Shown here: piece by piece, positions 26,640 through 35,840 of the stretch
Position numbering within the stretch: position 1 is the stretch's first letter
How the letters are laid out: each line of letters begins with the position of its first letter
NCBI RefSeq assembly: GCF_001969365.1
Contig: NZ_CP019316.1
Span: 1 to 60,538, forward strand
Length of the DNA: 60,538 nucleotides
Direction: 5' to 3'
DNA from: Tateyamaria omphalii
GTDB lineage: Bacteria > Pseudomonadota > Alphaproteobacteria > Rhodobacterales > Rhodobacteraceae
Notes under the pieces: model-generated
What the model was told of the DNA's origin: nothing
Seen by the model: the letters and a program-made list of their open reading frames with translations, nothing else
The model's database searches: none
Translations under genes and position numbers: made by a program

Positions 26640-27338
26640 ATGAAAAGCACATCCAAGAATAGATTTCTGCTGGCTGGCGCGTTGATCGCCGCCGCAACCC
26701 TTGCCGTCGCCCACGGCGATGTCGCACCGCAAGCCGTGGACACCACAGGCCTGCCCGCGATCGAAGGCGAGTGGCTGACCGAAAACCCCTACCGCGCAGA
26801 TAAGGTGGGCGAAGAAACCTGGCTGCGTGCTGTTGAAATCGGTGCGTCCGGATACAACCAGAACTGCGCGCGGTGCCACGGCCTTGAAGTGGTGTCCGGC
26901 GGTTTGGCCCCCGACCTGCGTTTCCTCGAAGCCGAAGAATACGGTGACGAATGGTATGTGGAGCGCTTTGTGGAAGGCTACACCCAGAACGGCATCACCA
27001 AGATGCCTGCCTTCGGTGACCTTCTGGGGCAAGAGGCCGCCTGGGCCATCCGCACATACATCGAAGCACGCCCCGATGACGTGGCAATGGAAGAGGTGGC
27101 AGACGAGCTGAAGGCGATGCGCGACCAGCTTGCCGAATACGCCGCGGATGCGAACGGCGCGGATGCGGATGGGATCAAAAACCGGCTCACCGAGATTGCG
27201 ACCGACATCCCGACCCTATCCGGTGCTCCTGTGGCCGACAGCGTAGCATACCGCGCCGCCAACCTGATTGACGGCACACCGGCCGCATACAAGTCCGCAT
27301 CCGAAGTCTTGACCATCGGGCTGTCTGCCGCAAACTGA
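26640..27338 (+). CDS. Cytochrome c550, PedF-like electron acceptor
   Basis: A 232-residue periplasmic c-type cytochrome. It has a signal peptide (1-23), one haem site CARCH at about residue 76 and a likely methionine ligand in ITKMPAFGD. It corresponds to PQQ alcohol dehydrogenase-associated cytochrome c550 (PedF). It should accept electrons from the quinoprotein at 18052 and deliver them to a terminal oxidase encoded elsewhere. The binding protein gene follows after 4 bp. Confidence 0.87.
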   Translation: MKSTSKNRFLLAGALIAAATLAVAHGDVAPQAVDTTGLPAIEGEWLTENPYRADKVGEETWLRAVEIGASGYNQNCARCHGLEVVSGGLAPDLRFLEAEEYGDEWYVERFVEGYTQNGITKMPAFGDLLGQEAAWAIRTYIEARPDDVAMEEVADELKAMRDQLAEYAADANGADADGIKNRLTEIATDIPTLSGAPVADSVAYRAANLIDGTPAAYKSASEVLTIGLSAAN

Positions 27339-27342
27339 CGGC

Positions 27343-28242
27343 ATGACATTTCGACAAACGATCTTCTCCCTGGTGGTTGTGGGTCTGTCCGTTGGGCAGG
27401 CCCACGCTGCTGATCCTTGTGCAGACTACGTGCCCCAGCCCAAGCCCCAGAATGTGGGGCGGGACATCGTGGGTCAGGAGCTGGACCAGATCCAGGACCA
27501 GGGCCACATGCTGTTCGCCGTCTACGAAGACTACCCGCCCTATTCCTGGGAAGAGGGTGGTGAACCGATGGGCGTGGACATTGAGATTGCCCGCATCATT
27601 GCAGAGGATCTGGGCGTCGAGGCGCGCTTCAACTTCGTGGCCGCGGGTGAAAACCTGGACGCCGACCTTCGCAACAACATCTGGCGCGGTGCGCTGATCG
27701 GGGGGCGCATCGCCAATGTGATGATGCGCATCCCCTATGACAGCGCCTTCAAATGCCGGGTCGAGCAGGTCGTGTTCACCGGTCAATATGCGGGCGAAAG
27801 CATCGCGATTGCCTATGACAAGGCTACTTATCCGGACGAAAAACCCGTGCCCGCCTATTTCCGTTTCGACACTGTGGGGGTCGAGAACGATTCGATTTCT
27901 GACTTCTACCTGTCCGGTTTCGTCGGTGGTCAGTTACAGCCGAACATCCGGCGCTTCCCGACCACCGCCGCCGCCATGGACGCGCTGAACACAGGTGAGG
28001 TGAAGGCGGTAATGGGCCCCTTGGGCGAGTTGGAGCATGGACTGAGCGACACGAGCGACGTGCACCAGCCGCCCCTCGCAGGCTTTGCCGTCAGCAATTG
28101 GACGCTCGGCGTGGCGGTGAATTTCCGCTATCGCCCCCTGTCATATTCCGTCGATGACGCAATCAATTACGCGCTGCAAGACGGGCGGATCCCGGCGATT
28201 TACGCCAAATATGGGCTGACCCACCAAACCCCTGAAAGATAA
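27343..28242 (+). CDS. Quinoprotein-associated periplasmic binding protein (MxaJ/XoxJ-like)
   Basis: A 299-residue exported protein (signal peptide 1-22) of the family TIGR03871, putative ABC substrate-binding proteins associated with quinoprotein dehydrogenases. XoxJ and MxaJ are thought to help activate the apo-dehydrogenase, perhaps during PQQ or metal insertion, rather than serve a transporter. It lies 4 bp after cytochrome c550 and lacks any adjacent permease, in keeping with that view. Cysteines near residues 26 and 130 could form a disulfide. Confidence 0.84.
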   Translation: MTFRQTIFSLVVVGLSVGQAHAADPCADYVPQPKPQNVGRDIVGQELDQIQDQGHMLFAVYEDYPPYSWEEGGEPMGVDIEIARIIAEDLGVEARFNFVAAGENLDADLRNNIWRGALIGGRIANVMMRIPYDSAFKCRVEQVVFTGQYAGESIAIAYDKATYPDEKPVPAYFRFDTVGVENDSISDFYLSGFVGGQLQPNIRRFPTTAAAMDALNTGEVKAVMGPLGELEHGLSDTSDVHQPPLAGFAVSNWTLGVAVNFRYRPLSYSVDDAINYALQDGRIPAIYAKYGLTHQTPER

Positions 28243-28245
28243 GCA

Positions 28246-28280
28246 CGACTTTGGTCGTACACACTTGGTCGAATGGTACA
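28246..28280 (+). promoter_or_regulatory. CGACTTTGGTCGTAC box upstream of the aldehyde dehydrogenase operon
   Basis: CGACTTTGGTCGTAC (28246-28260) is followed by a second ACTTGGTCGAATGG. The first copy is the best-conserved instance of the recurring box. The gap (28243-28329) leads into the CoxG-CoxS-CoxL-CoxM operon. Confidence 0.45.
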
Positions 28281-28329
28281 TGGCCCCCCTGCGCCATAGG
28301 CTTTCCAACAAGCAAAAGGGGGGCATTCC

Positions 28330-28848
28330 ATGAATCTCAGCGACTCACGTGTCATCGACGCCGACCGGGCCACGGTCTGGGCCGCGATCCTCGATCCCGA
28401 GGTGCTGAAGGCCTGCGTGCCCGGTTGCCAGGAGATGGAGGGCACGCCGGAGGAAGGCTTCACCGCGACCGTGGTGCAAAAAGTCGGCCCGGTGAAGGCG
28501 ACGTTCAAAGGGGCCGTGACCCTGTCGGATATGCAAGCCCCGGAAAGCGTGAACATCGCGGGTGAGGGCAAGGGCGGTGCCGCCGGCTTTGCCAAGGGTG
28601 GCGCACAGGTCCGGCTTGAGGCGCAGGGCGACCAGACTGTTCTGCATTACGATGTCGAAGCGAAGGTGGGCGGCAAGCTTGCCCAGCTTGGCAGCCGCAT
28701 CATCGATGGGTTCGCAAAGAAGATGGCAGACCAGTTTTTCAACAATTTTCAGGAACATGTGGGCGCGCCTGCGCCCGCCGAAGATACCGAGCCGGAGACG
28801 TCCGAAGACGCACCCAAGAAGGGTTGGCTCAAGCGCCTCGTCAGCTAG
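28330..28848 (+). CDS. coxG: CoxG/SRPBCC-family accessory protein
   Basis: A 172-residue CoxG-type SRPBCC protein. The N-terminal region (RATVWAAILDPEVLKACVPGC) and the following beta strands match the carbon monoxide dehydrogenase subunit G family. CoxG proteins recruit or mature molybdenum hydroxylases at the membrane; the C-terminal tail here (WLKRLVS after an acidic linker) could be the anchor. It precedes the three hydroxylase subunits. Confidence 0.86.
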   Translation: MNLSDSRVIDADRATVWAAILDPEVLKACVPGCQEMEGTPEEGFTATVVQKVGPVKATFKGAVTLSDMQAPESVNIAGEGKGGAAGFAKGGAQVRLEAQGDQTVLHYDVEAKVGGKLAQLGSRIIDGFAKKMADQFFNNFQEHVGAPAPAEDTEPETSEDAPKKGWLKRLVS

Positions 28849-28887
28849 GCGCACACCAGTGTTTCAGACATTCCAAGGGAGGAACGA

Positions 28888-29373
28888 ATGACCAAGGTAA
28901 CCATGACGGTGAACGGCAAGTCCGTTTCCGGCGACGTGGAAGGGCGCACATTGCTGGCGTCCTTTCTGCGCGATGATCAGGGCCTGACCGGCACGCATAT
29001 CGGATGTGATACATCGCAGTGTGGCGCGTGCGTTGTGCATGTGGACGGTGTGGCCGTCAAATCCTGCACGATGCTTGCTGCGGAAGCCGATGGGGCGACC
29101 GTGGACACAATCGAAGGCCAGGCCAACGCCGACGGGTCGCTGAACGTGATCCAGCAAGCGTTTCAGGACCACCACGGCCTGCAATGCGGATTTTGCACGC
29201 CGGGTATGGTGATGTCCGCTGCGGCCCTGCTGAAAGAGAACCCGCAGCCGTCCGAGCAGGAGGTGCGCGAGTATCTCGAAGGCAACATCTGCCGCTGCAC
29301 TGGCTACCACAACATCGTCAAGGCGATCATGGCGGCGTCTGGCCAGGACGTGACCGCCATCGCTGCCGAGTGA
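28888..29373 (+). CDS. coxS: Molybdenum hydroxylase [2Fe-2S] subunit (CoxS-like)
   Basis: A 161-residue small subunit with two [2Fe-2S] clusters. The plant-ferredoxin type site is CDTSQCGAC (about residue 43 on), and the second cluster site is formed by CGFCTPG and CRCTGY (about 104-140). It transfers electrons from the molybdopterin site of the large subunit to the FAD subunit. Start follows AAGGGAGGAACG. It is the first structural gene of an S-L-M hydroxylase order. Confidence 0.9.
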   Translation: MTKVTMTVNGKSVSGDVEGRTLLASFLRDDQGLTGTHIGCDTSQCGACVVHVDGVAVKSCTMLAAEADGATVDTIEGQANADGSLNVIQQAFQDHHGLQCGFCTPGMVMSAAALLKENPQPSEQEVREYLEGNICRCTGYHNIVKAIMAASGQDVTAIAAE

Positions 29374-29380
29374 CACGAAA

Positions 29381-29436
29381 GGTGCGCGCAAAGCGCGCAC
29401 CCTACGCAACCCGTAGGGTGCGCATTTACTGCGCAC
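29381..29436. repeat. Triple palindromic element between CoxS and CoxL genes
   Basis: Three overlapping inverted repeats fill the gap. They are GGTGCGCGC/GCGCGCACC (29381-29401), GCACCCTAC/GTAGGGTGC (29397-29421) and GTGCGCA/TGCGCAC (29418-29436). The arrangement looks like a dispersed palindromic repeat unit rather than a simple terminator, since no T-run follows and the operon continues. It could modulate relative expression of subunits. Confidence 0.7.
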
Positions 29437-29459
29437 CGAACCTCAAGGGAGGAATTTGA

Positions 29460-31822
29460 ATGCCCAAGGATACAGGAATTGGCGCCGCAACCGTGCGCCG
29501 CGAAGACGTCCGTTTTCTGACCGGAACCGGCGAATACACCGACGACATCCAACTGGCGAAACAGACCTACGCGGTCTTTGCCCGCTCGACCGTTGCACAC
29601 GGCAAGATCAAGTCCATCGACACCTCCGCCGCCGAAGCCATGCCTGGCGTGCTTGCCGTGTTCACGGGCGACGATTTCACCGAAGTCGGCGGGAACCCTG
29701 CCGGTTGGCTGATCAACTCGCGCGATGGCACGCCCATGCATGAGCCCAAGCGACCCGTGCTGGCGCACGGCAAGGTACGCCATGTCGGTGACGCCTACGC
29801 CGCTGTCATTGCCGAAACCATTGAACAGGCCCGCGATGCGGTCGAAGCCATCGAGGCGGACATCGAAGAGCTCGACGCCATCGTCGACATGAATGCAGCC
29901 CTGTCTGGCTCGAACTTCGTTCACGACGAAATCGGCACCAACCAGTGTTTCGACTGGGGCTGGATCGAGGACAACCGCGAAGCGACGGACAACGCGATCA
30001 AGAACGCGCATCACGTCACCACGCTGGAGCTTGTGAACAACCGGCTGGTCCCGAACGCGATGGAGCCGCGCGCGTCCATAGGCAGCTACAAGGCCAGCAC
30101 GGGTGAATACACTCTGCACACGACCTCGCAGAACCCGCACCTGACGCGTCTGCTGATTTCGGCCTTTGTTCTAGGCATTCCCGAGAACATGCTGACCGTC
30201 ATCGCCCCCGACGTGGGCGGCGGTTTCGGCTCCAAGATCTATCACTACGGTGAAGAGGCGCTGGTGCTGGCTGCGGCCAAGAAGCTGGGACGCCCGGTGA
30301 AATGGACGGCGGACCGGACCGAGTCCTTCCTGACGGATGCCCATGGCCGCGACCACGTGACCAAGATCGAACTGGCGCTGGACAAGGATGGCAAATTTCT
30401 CGCCTTCCGCACGGATACCAAGGCCAATGTCGGCGCGTATCTGTCGAACTTCTCGACCGCGACGCCCACCTTCCTGCACGGCACGCTGATGGCCGGGAAC
30501 TACACCGTGCCGCTGGTCTACGTAAACGTGAAGGCTGTGTTCACCAACACGGCACCCGTCGATGCCTATCGCGGCGCGGGACGGCCCGAGGCGACCTACT
30601 CCCTCGAACGTGTGATCGACAAGGCTGCGCGCGAGTTGGGCGTGGATCCCATAGAGCTGCGGCGCAAGAACTTCATCAAGCCCGACCAGTATCCCTATGC
30701 CTCCGCCGCGGGGCTGGAATATGACGCGGGCAACTACGATGCACTCATGGACAAGATGGAAGAGGTCGCGGATGTGGCGGGCTTTGCCGCTCGGCGCAAG
30801 GAAAGCGAGGCCAAGGGCCTGCTGCGCGGTTTCGGCGTGAATGCCTATATCGAAGCCTGCGGCATCGCGCCCTCGAACCTTGTCGGCGTGCTCGGCTCCC
30901 GCGTGGGTCTCTATGACGCCGCCACAGTGCGCGTGAACGCCACCGGCAACCTCAGCGTCATGGTCGGCGCGCACAGCCACGGGCAGGGCCATGAAACCGC
31001 CTTCCCACAAGTGGTGGCCGAGATGCTGGGCATCGACCCCGCCGTTATCGACATCGTGCACGGCGACACCTCCAAGATCCCCTTCGGCATGGGCACTTAT
31101 GGCTCGCGCAGCCTCGCAGTCTGCGGCTCTGCAGTTGTGCGGGCGACCGAAAAGATCATCAACAAGGCCAAGAAGATCGCAGGCCATATGCTGGAAGCGT
31201 CCGAACACGACATCACGCTCGCTGACGGCGTGTTCTCTGTTTCCGGCACCGACAAGTCGGTGACCTTCGGCGAGGTCGCGCTCAAAGCCTATATCCCCAC
31301 GAATACCCGCTCGAAGATATTGAACCGGGGCTGGAGGAAACGGCGTTCTATGATCCCGCGAACTTCACCTACCCGTCGGGCGCCTATGCCTGCGAGGTCG
31401 AGGTGGACCCGGAAACCGGCAAGGTGACCGTGGACCGGATGTGCGCGGTGGATGACTTCGGCAACGTCATCAACCCGATGATCGTGACCGGTCAGGTCCA
31501 TGGCGGTCTGGCCCAGGGCATCGGGCAGGCGCTGGTCGAAAACACCACCTATGACGAAAACGGCCAGCTGCTCAGCGCATCCTACATGGACTACACCATG
31601 CCGCGCGCCGACGATCTGCCGATGTTCCATGTGGATCACAGCCAGGGCACGCCCTGCACCCACAACCCGCTGGGGGTGAAAGGCTGTGGAGAGGCAGGAG
31701 CCATTGGTTCGCCGCCCACGGTGGTGAATGCGGTGATCGACGCGCTGCAATCTGGTGGCAAGGATGTGACCCATATCGACATGCCTGTGACGCCGTCGCG
31801 CGTATGGGACGCCATGCAGTAA
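29460..31822 (+). CDS. coxL: Molybdenum hydroxylase large subunit, form II CoxL-like, probable aldehyde dehydrogenase (frameshift)
   Basis: A catalytic subunit of the xanthine oxidase family, 787 residues when restored. The active-site loop at about 368-374 is AYRGAGR, the form II signature, not the AYxCSFR of true CO dehydrogenase, so aldehyde oxidation is the likely activity. GGFGSK and the GSRS and GCGEAG regions of the molybdopterin-binding domains are present. One C is missing in the run at 31295-31298; adding it turns the frame into IPHEYPLED and leads to the stop at 31822. Context with PQQ alcohol dehydrogenase and Acs suggests acetaldehyde to acetate. Confidence 0.88.
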
Positions 31823-31837
31823 GTTGAAAATGCGGGA

Positions 31838-31854
31838 CTGGGGCTCTGCCCCAG
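31838..31854 (+). repeat. Hairpin between CoxL and CoxM genes
   Basis: CTGGGGC and GCCCCAG form a 7-bp stem with a TCT loop, followed after some bases by a T6 run (31864-31869). It lies in a 99-bp gap between subunits. It may be an attenuator or a partial terminator that lowers expression of the FAD subunit, or an mRNA-stabilising structure. Confidence 0.55.
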
Positions 31855-31921
31855 ACCCCGGGATTTTTTGAACCAGAGAAGGGGGGAGGTCCCGCTCTGT
31901 TTCAGATGAGAGGATCAGGAC

Positions 31922-32704
31922 ATGTATAATTTTGACGTTGAAAGACCCGGCACAATTGCCGACGCGGCTGCTGCGATGGGTGGTGACGAAGCGCAGGCAC
32001 TGGGTGGGGGGCAGACACTGATCCCCACACTGAAACAGCGCCTGGCCAGCCCGACGACCCTGGTATCACTGTCCGGCGTGGCCGAGATGCAGGGGATCAG
32101 CAAAGACGGCGACACCCTACGCATCGGTGGGGCAACTACCCATGCAACGGTTGCTGCCGACGGCAGCTACCCCGGCTTGTCGGCGCTGGCCGCACAGATC
32201 GGGGATCCGGCAGTGCGCAATCGTGGGACCATCGGTGGCAGCCTTGCCAACAACGACCCGGCAGCCTGCTATCCGGCGGCAGCTTTGGCCTCGGGTGCCA
32301 CCATCGTAACCAACACGCGCGAGATCGCGGCGGATGACTACTTCCAAGGCATGTTCGACACCGCCCTTGATGAAGGTGAGATCATCACCGCCGTCTCCTT
32401 CCCGATCCCGCAGGCCGCGAACTATCAGAAGTTTGTGCAACCTGCCTCGCGCTTTGCTCTGGTCGGTGTGTTTGTCGCCAAATACGCGGACGGCGTTCGT
32501 GTGGCTGTGACAGGTGCCTCGAACGAGGGCGTGTTCCGCTGGACCGAGGCCGAAGCCGCGCTGAGCGCCAACTTCTCCGCCTCCGCCCTCGATGGGTTGA
32601 CCATACCAGCGGACAACATGATCACGGACCTGCACGGTTCGGCCACATACCGCGCGCATCTGGTCAAGGTGATGACCGGCCGCGCGGTGACCGCTGCCAG
32701 CTAA
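31922..32704 (+). CDS. coxM: Molybdenum hydroxylase FAD-binding subunit (CoxM-like)
   Basis: A 260-residue medium subunit of the CoxM type. FAD-binding motifs GGGQTLIPTL (about 26-35) and TIGGSLANNDPAACYP (about 104-119) are clear. It accepts electrons from the [2Fe-2S] subunit and passes them to the respiratory chain. It closes the hydroxylase operon and is followed by a bidirectional terminator. Confidence 0.9.
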   Translation: MYNFDVERPGTIADAAAAMGGDEAQALGGGQTLIPTLKQRLASPTTLVSLSGVAEMQGISKDGDTLRIGGATTHATVAADGSYPGLSALAAQIGDPAVRNRGTIGGSLANNDPAACYPAAALASGATIVTNTREIAADDYFQGMFDTALDEGEIITAVSFPIPQAANYQKFVQPASRFALVGVFVAKYADGVRVAVTGASNEGVFRWTEAEAALSANFSASALDGLTIPADNMITDLHGSATYRAHLVKVMTGRAVTAAS

Positions 32705-32724
32705 GCCGCACGCGGATCAAACCG

Positions 32725-32753
32725 AAAAGGGCGGGGATCATCCCTGCCCTTTT
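32725..32753. terminator. Bidirectional terminator between CoxM and ApbE genes
   Basis: AAAAGGGC and GCCCTTTT flank an inner GGGGA/TCCCT stem around a TCA loop. The hairpin has A-run and T-run edges on both sides and separates the convergent CoxM (plus) and ApbE (minus) genes. Confidence 0.8.
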
Positions 32754-32758
32754 GCGTT

Positions 32759-33631
32759 TTATACTGTGGTCAGGTTCCCATCCGGATCGATCAATGTGAT
32801 CCGATGCACGTCAGGCGCGGCTTGCACCCGTTTCACCGTTTCCAGATCGGCCAGCACCAATCCGGTCGACAGCGCATCAGCCATCGCGGCCGTGTCCGCC
32901 TCGACCGACACGGTCGACCAGCGCGGCATCTGGACCGGATGCACGATATGACCGCTGGGCCCGACCGGCGTCGCCATCGGGCTCGACGTGGCGACCGCCC
33001 GGTTTTCAATTGTCCGGTTGGCCAACATCCCATGCACAGGGTCTATCAGGCCAAGCCGCCAAGGTCCGCCCGCCCCCCGATGCTCACCAATATTGACCAG
33101 CGTCCGGTCAAAGCCCCGGGCGCGCAACAACTCCGAAACAAGGTCAGTGGCGAAACCCTGCGCAATGCCGTTGAAGGTCAGCGCCTGGCCATCTCCGAGT
33201 GTGATGCGGTTGCCCTGAACCGCTACCTGATGCCAGCCAATATGCGCGCGGGCTTCGGCAATATCTGTACCATCCACGATCGCACGCCAAAGCGGCTGCA
33301 CAGTCGGGTCGAATAGACCGTCAGTGAGGCGATGCGCCCGGTCGGCAATCTGTACCAGCGCCACGAAATGCTCAGGCACCCGCCGCGTACCGCTTGCATT
33401 GAGCACTGCCAGGTCAGAGGTTGGATCATAAAGCGAAAACAGCCCCTCGACCTCGACAATCAGTGCGCGGGCATCGTCCAGCGCCTGCCCGGCAACATCC
33501 GCAGGGCCATGCAATTCAATCGACACCTCGGCTCCGAACGCACGCCCAATCCACGCGTGGCGCTGCGCCAGCGCAGGCGTCGCGGCAAAGCTCGCGGCAA
33601 TGGCCAGAAACCGACGACGGCTCACAGTCAT
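32759..33631 (-). CDS. apbE: FAD:protein FMN transferase ApbE
   Basis: A 290-residue exported flavin transferase that attaches FMN to a threonine or serine of partner proteins using FAD. The N-terminus (SRRRFLAIAASFAATPALA) is a Tat-like signal. FNGIAQGFATD and the VNIGEHRG segment are family motifs. The start at 33631 overlaps the stop of the NosR-like gene (ATGA). The NosR-like protein has a periplasmic FMN-binding domain and is the obvious substrate. Confidence 0.88.
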   Translation of the reverse strand: MTVSRRRFLAIAASFAATPALAQRHAWIGRAFGAEVSIELHGPADVAGQALDDARALIVEVEGLFSLYDPTSDLAVLNASGTRRVPEHFVALVQIADRAHRLTDGLFDPTVQPLWRAIVDGTDIAEARAHIGWHQVAVQGNRITLGDGQALTFNGIAQGFATDLVSELLRARGFDRTLVNIGEHRGAGGPWRLGLIDPVHGMLANRTIENRAVATSSPMATPVGPSGHIVHPVQMPRWSTVSVEADTAAMADALSTGLVLADLETVKRVQAAPDVHRITLIDPDGNLTTV

Positions 33632-35736
33632 TCCGCGGCCACCCCCAGCTTGCGTCCCTTCGCGGCCAGGATCAGCGGCACGCATTGACGCGTATCATCG
33701 TGGATCGCCACGCAATCCAGACATTGAAAGCACTCCGAATACTGTATCTCGCCCGTTTTCTTGATCGCGCCATAGCTGCATTTGACCTTGCACAGCTGGC
33801 AGGGCGAGCCGCACTCGGCCCGCCGCGCGATCCAGTCGCGCCCACGCACCAGCCCGCCGATGGCCATGACGGCACCAAGGGGACAGAGATAGCGGCAGAA
33901 CCCTTTGAACAACACCATGGAGAGCACCAGCAGCCCAACGGCATAGGCCACATAATACCACTCGCGGACAAAGAAGGTGGTGATGGCCGTCTTGAACGGT
34001 TCGACCTCGATGGCCTTGTCCAGCGCCACGGGCGCCGTGACCATCAGCGTCACCAACACCGCCAGTACCACGTATTTCAGGTTCTTCAACTGAGCGTCCC
34101 AGAAGGCATTCGGCTCAACCTGTGGCACGCGCAGCAAGCGGCCAAGATGATTGGCAAACTCCTGCAAGGCACCGAATGGGCAGAGCCAACCGCAGAACAG
34201 GCCCCTGCCCCACAAGACGAAACCAACGATAGTCACAGCCCAGACGACCAGCGAAAACGGATCATAGAGAAGGAAGGCAAAGCTTCCCCCGTCCAGTGCC
34301 GTGCGCGCCACGGCCAAAGGCGTTGCAATGGACAGCTGCCCCTGCCCCCACCAGCCGATGAACCCAACGACAAAGGCGAGGACCCCGAGCCGCAGCGGCG
34401 TGAACCATCGCGACCCCGCCAGCCGGTTCTGCCCGACGAGGAGCACAGCGACCAGGCCGACCAAAAACACGCCCAGGACAATCAAATCCACCGCCCGGTT
34501 CCGCAGCGCGTCCACCCATGGTGGCGCGGGCTTGATAACCTCCGGCCTTGCATAGAACCGTTCGGGCGTCACATGCGGCACGTCCAGCGTGATCGACCCG
34601 ATTTCCGGCTGGAATGACCCGTGCTCGCGCAGCGCCTTGACCTTCAGCGTCCAGTCGCGCGCCGGATCAAAACCCAGCCGCCGATCCGTCCGCAGGATCA
34701 GCGCAGCACCGTCATAGACCGCATTGTGCAGCTCATTTGGCAGCGCATCGTTCAACTCGACATAAATATCGCTGTCGCGGAACGCGATGGGGAAGCCCGC
34801 CTGTTCCGCACTGATCAGATTGGGCGCGGTGTTGCGCACGAACTCATCCGTGACCAGCCCATGCCGTCCGGCTTCGATCACGAGCACCGGCTCATCCGTG
34901 TCGGCGATTTCCATGAAGCCCTGCAACTCGTCAAAGCTGCTCGGGCTTAGCACCGCCTCAGCAATCGACGGCGCCCCGATATCAACAAGCCACAGGTCCA
35001 GATAGATGCCGTTCGGGTCCGCCTTGGCCTCCGGGTCGTCATCTTCCCAAAGCGTGCCGTCAAACGCGACATCCATCTCGGCATTGGTCACAACCTTGCG
35101 TGTCACAATGCCCTGCGCCACCAGATCGTCCCAGGTCAGATCCTCGCGATACTCGGGGTCAGGATAGGCCGGCGGACCAGAGGAAATGCCCCCCATCTTC
35201 TCCCGCGCAACCTGCAAAGCGGCGGCCAGAATACTCTCATGCGCAATGCGCACCGATGCGGTGCCCTTGGTCACACCGTCCAGATAGACCAGCGCAGACC
35301 CTTCGCCGCCACCGCCATAGGGCGAGCCAACGACCAGCGTGTCCGAAATCGAATGCCCGCGATACTGTTTGAAAAAGTCGTAAAACAGCTTCTCCGGCAG
35401 ACCCGAAACAAAGATCGGTTCGTTGTGCGAGATCAGTTGCACATCCAGGAACCGACCGTCCAGATCAAGGACCACAAGCATGTTGATCGCAGCACCTGAA
35501 AAGCCGGGAAGCGGTGCCATCGGCTCCGTCTCGAACACATAACCCGCTTCGGCGCCGCCCGAGTTCAAAAGCTGCCAGACCCCCTGATCGTTGATCTGTT
35601 CACCCAGCGACATAGGCGGCACGATATACGGCTCCAACACCTCGCGCGTCAGTGGTTCAGCCATCGCTGCGATCAGCGACATACTCCACAGTATGGCGCC
35701 CAGCAGACAAGCGGATATGCATCTGATCCCTGACAT
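33628..35736 (-). CDS. NosR/NirI-like membrane flavo-iron-sulfur protein
   Basis: A 702-residue protein. A signal peptide (1-26), a periplasmic FMN-binding domain (about 80-180, with DGVTKGTAS as the likely FMN attachment region) and a second periplasmic domain precede several transmembrane helices (from about 420). Two polyferredoxin-type CxxxCP elements, CGWLCP and CRYLCP, follow, with a C-terminal segment carrying CGSPCQLCKVKC and CFQCLDC. NosR drives electrons across the membrane for N2O reductase, but no nos gene is present. Position between the hydroxylase and PQQ genes and coupling to ApbE suggest a quinol or flavin electron route serving the PQQ system. Confidence 0.83.
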   Translation of the reverse strand: MSGIRCISACLLGAILWSMSLIAAMAEPLTREVLEPYIVPPMSLGEQINDQGVWQLLNSGGAEAGYVFETEPMAPLPGFSGAAINMLVVLDLDGRFLDVQLISHNEPIFVSGLPEKLFYDFFKQYRGHSISDTLVVGSPYGGGGEGSALVYLDGVTKGTASVRIAHESILAAALQVAREKMGGISSGPPAYPDPEYREDLTWDDLVAQGIVTRKVVTNAEMDVAFDGTLWEDDDPEAKADPNGIYLDLWLVDIGAPSIAEAVLSPSSFDELQGFMEIADTDEPVLVIEAGRHGLVTDEFVRNTAPNLISAEQAGFPIAFRDSDIYVELNDALPNELHNAVYDGAALILRTDRRLGFDPARDWTLKVKALREHGSFQPEIGSITLDVPHVTPERFYARPEVIKPAPPWVDALRNRAVDLIVLGVFLVGLVAVLLVGQNRLAGSRWFTPLRLGVLAFVVGFIGWWGQGQLSIATPLAVARTALDGGSFAFLLYDPFSLVVWAVTIVGFVLWGRGLFCGWLCPFGALQEFANHLGRLLRVPQVEPNAFWDAQLKNLKYVVLAVLVTLMVTAPVALDKAIEVEPFKTAITTFFVREWYYVAYAVGLLVLSMVLFKGFCRYLCPLGAVMAIGGLVRGRDWIARRAECGSPCQLCKVKCSYGAIKKTGEIQYSECFQCLDCVAIHDDTRQCVPLILAAKGRKLGVAAE

Positions 35737-35762
35737 CCCACGCAGCCTATTCCGCTGCGCGA

Positions 35763-35815
35763 TGCGACCCTATGCGACTAAGGTATGACCGTCGCTCAAC
35801 ACCACTTTGGCGACG
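35763..35815. promoter_or_regulatory. Divergent promoter region with TGCGAC repeats
   Basis: The 104-bp gap between the NosR-like gene and the TauC-like permease contains TGCGACCC and TGCGACTAAGG (about 35763-35784) and an ACTTTGGCGACG (35804-35815). These are variants of the CGACTTTGGTCG box of the island. The evidence is weaker than for the exact sites. Confidence 0.3.
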
Positions 35816-35840
35816 ATCACATTTGTGACAGGCTGACCCC

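Noticed and set aside
28330..32704. Carbon monoxide dehydrogenase
   Set aside because: The large subunit has AYRGAGR (form II) instead of the AYxCSFR loop, so CO oxidation is not supported; an aldehyde or related substrate is more likely.
33421..34617. A 398-codon plus-strand frame across the NosR-like gene
   Set aside because: It has no recognisable domains and is opposite the well-supported NosR/ApbE genes.
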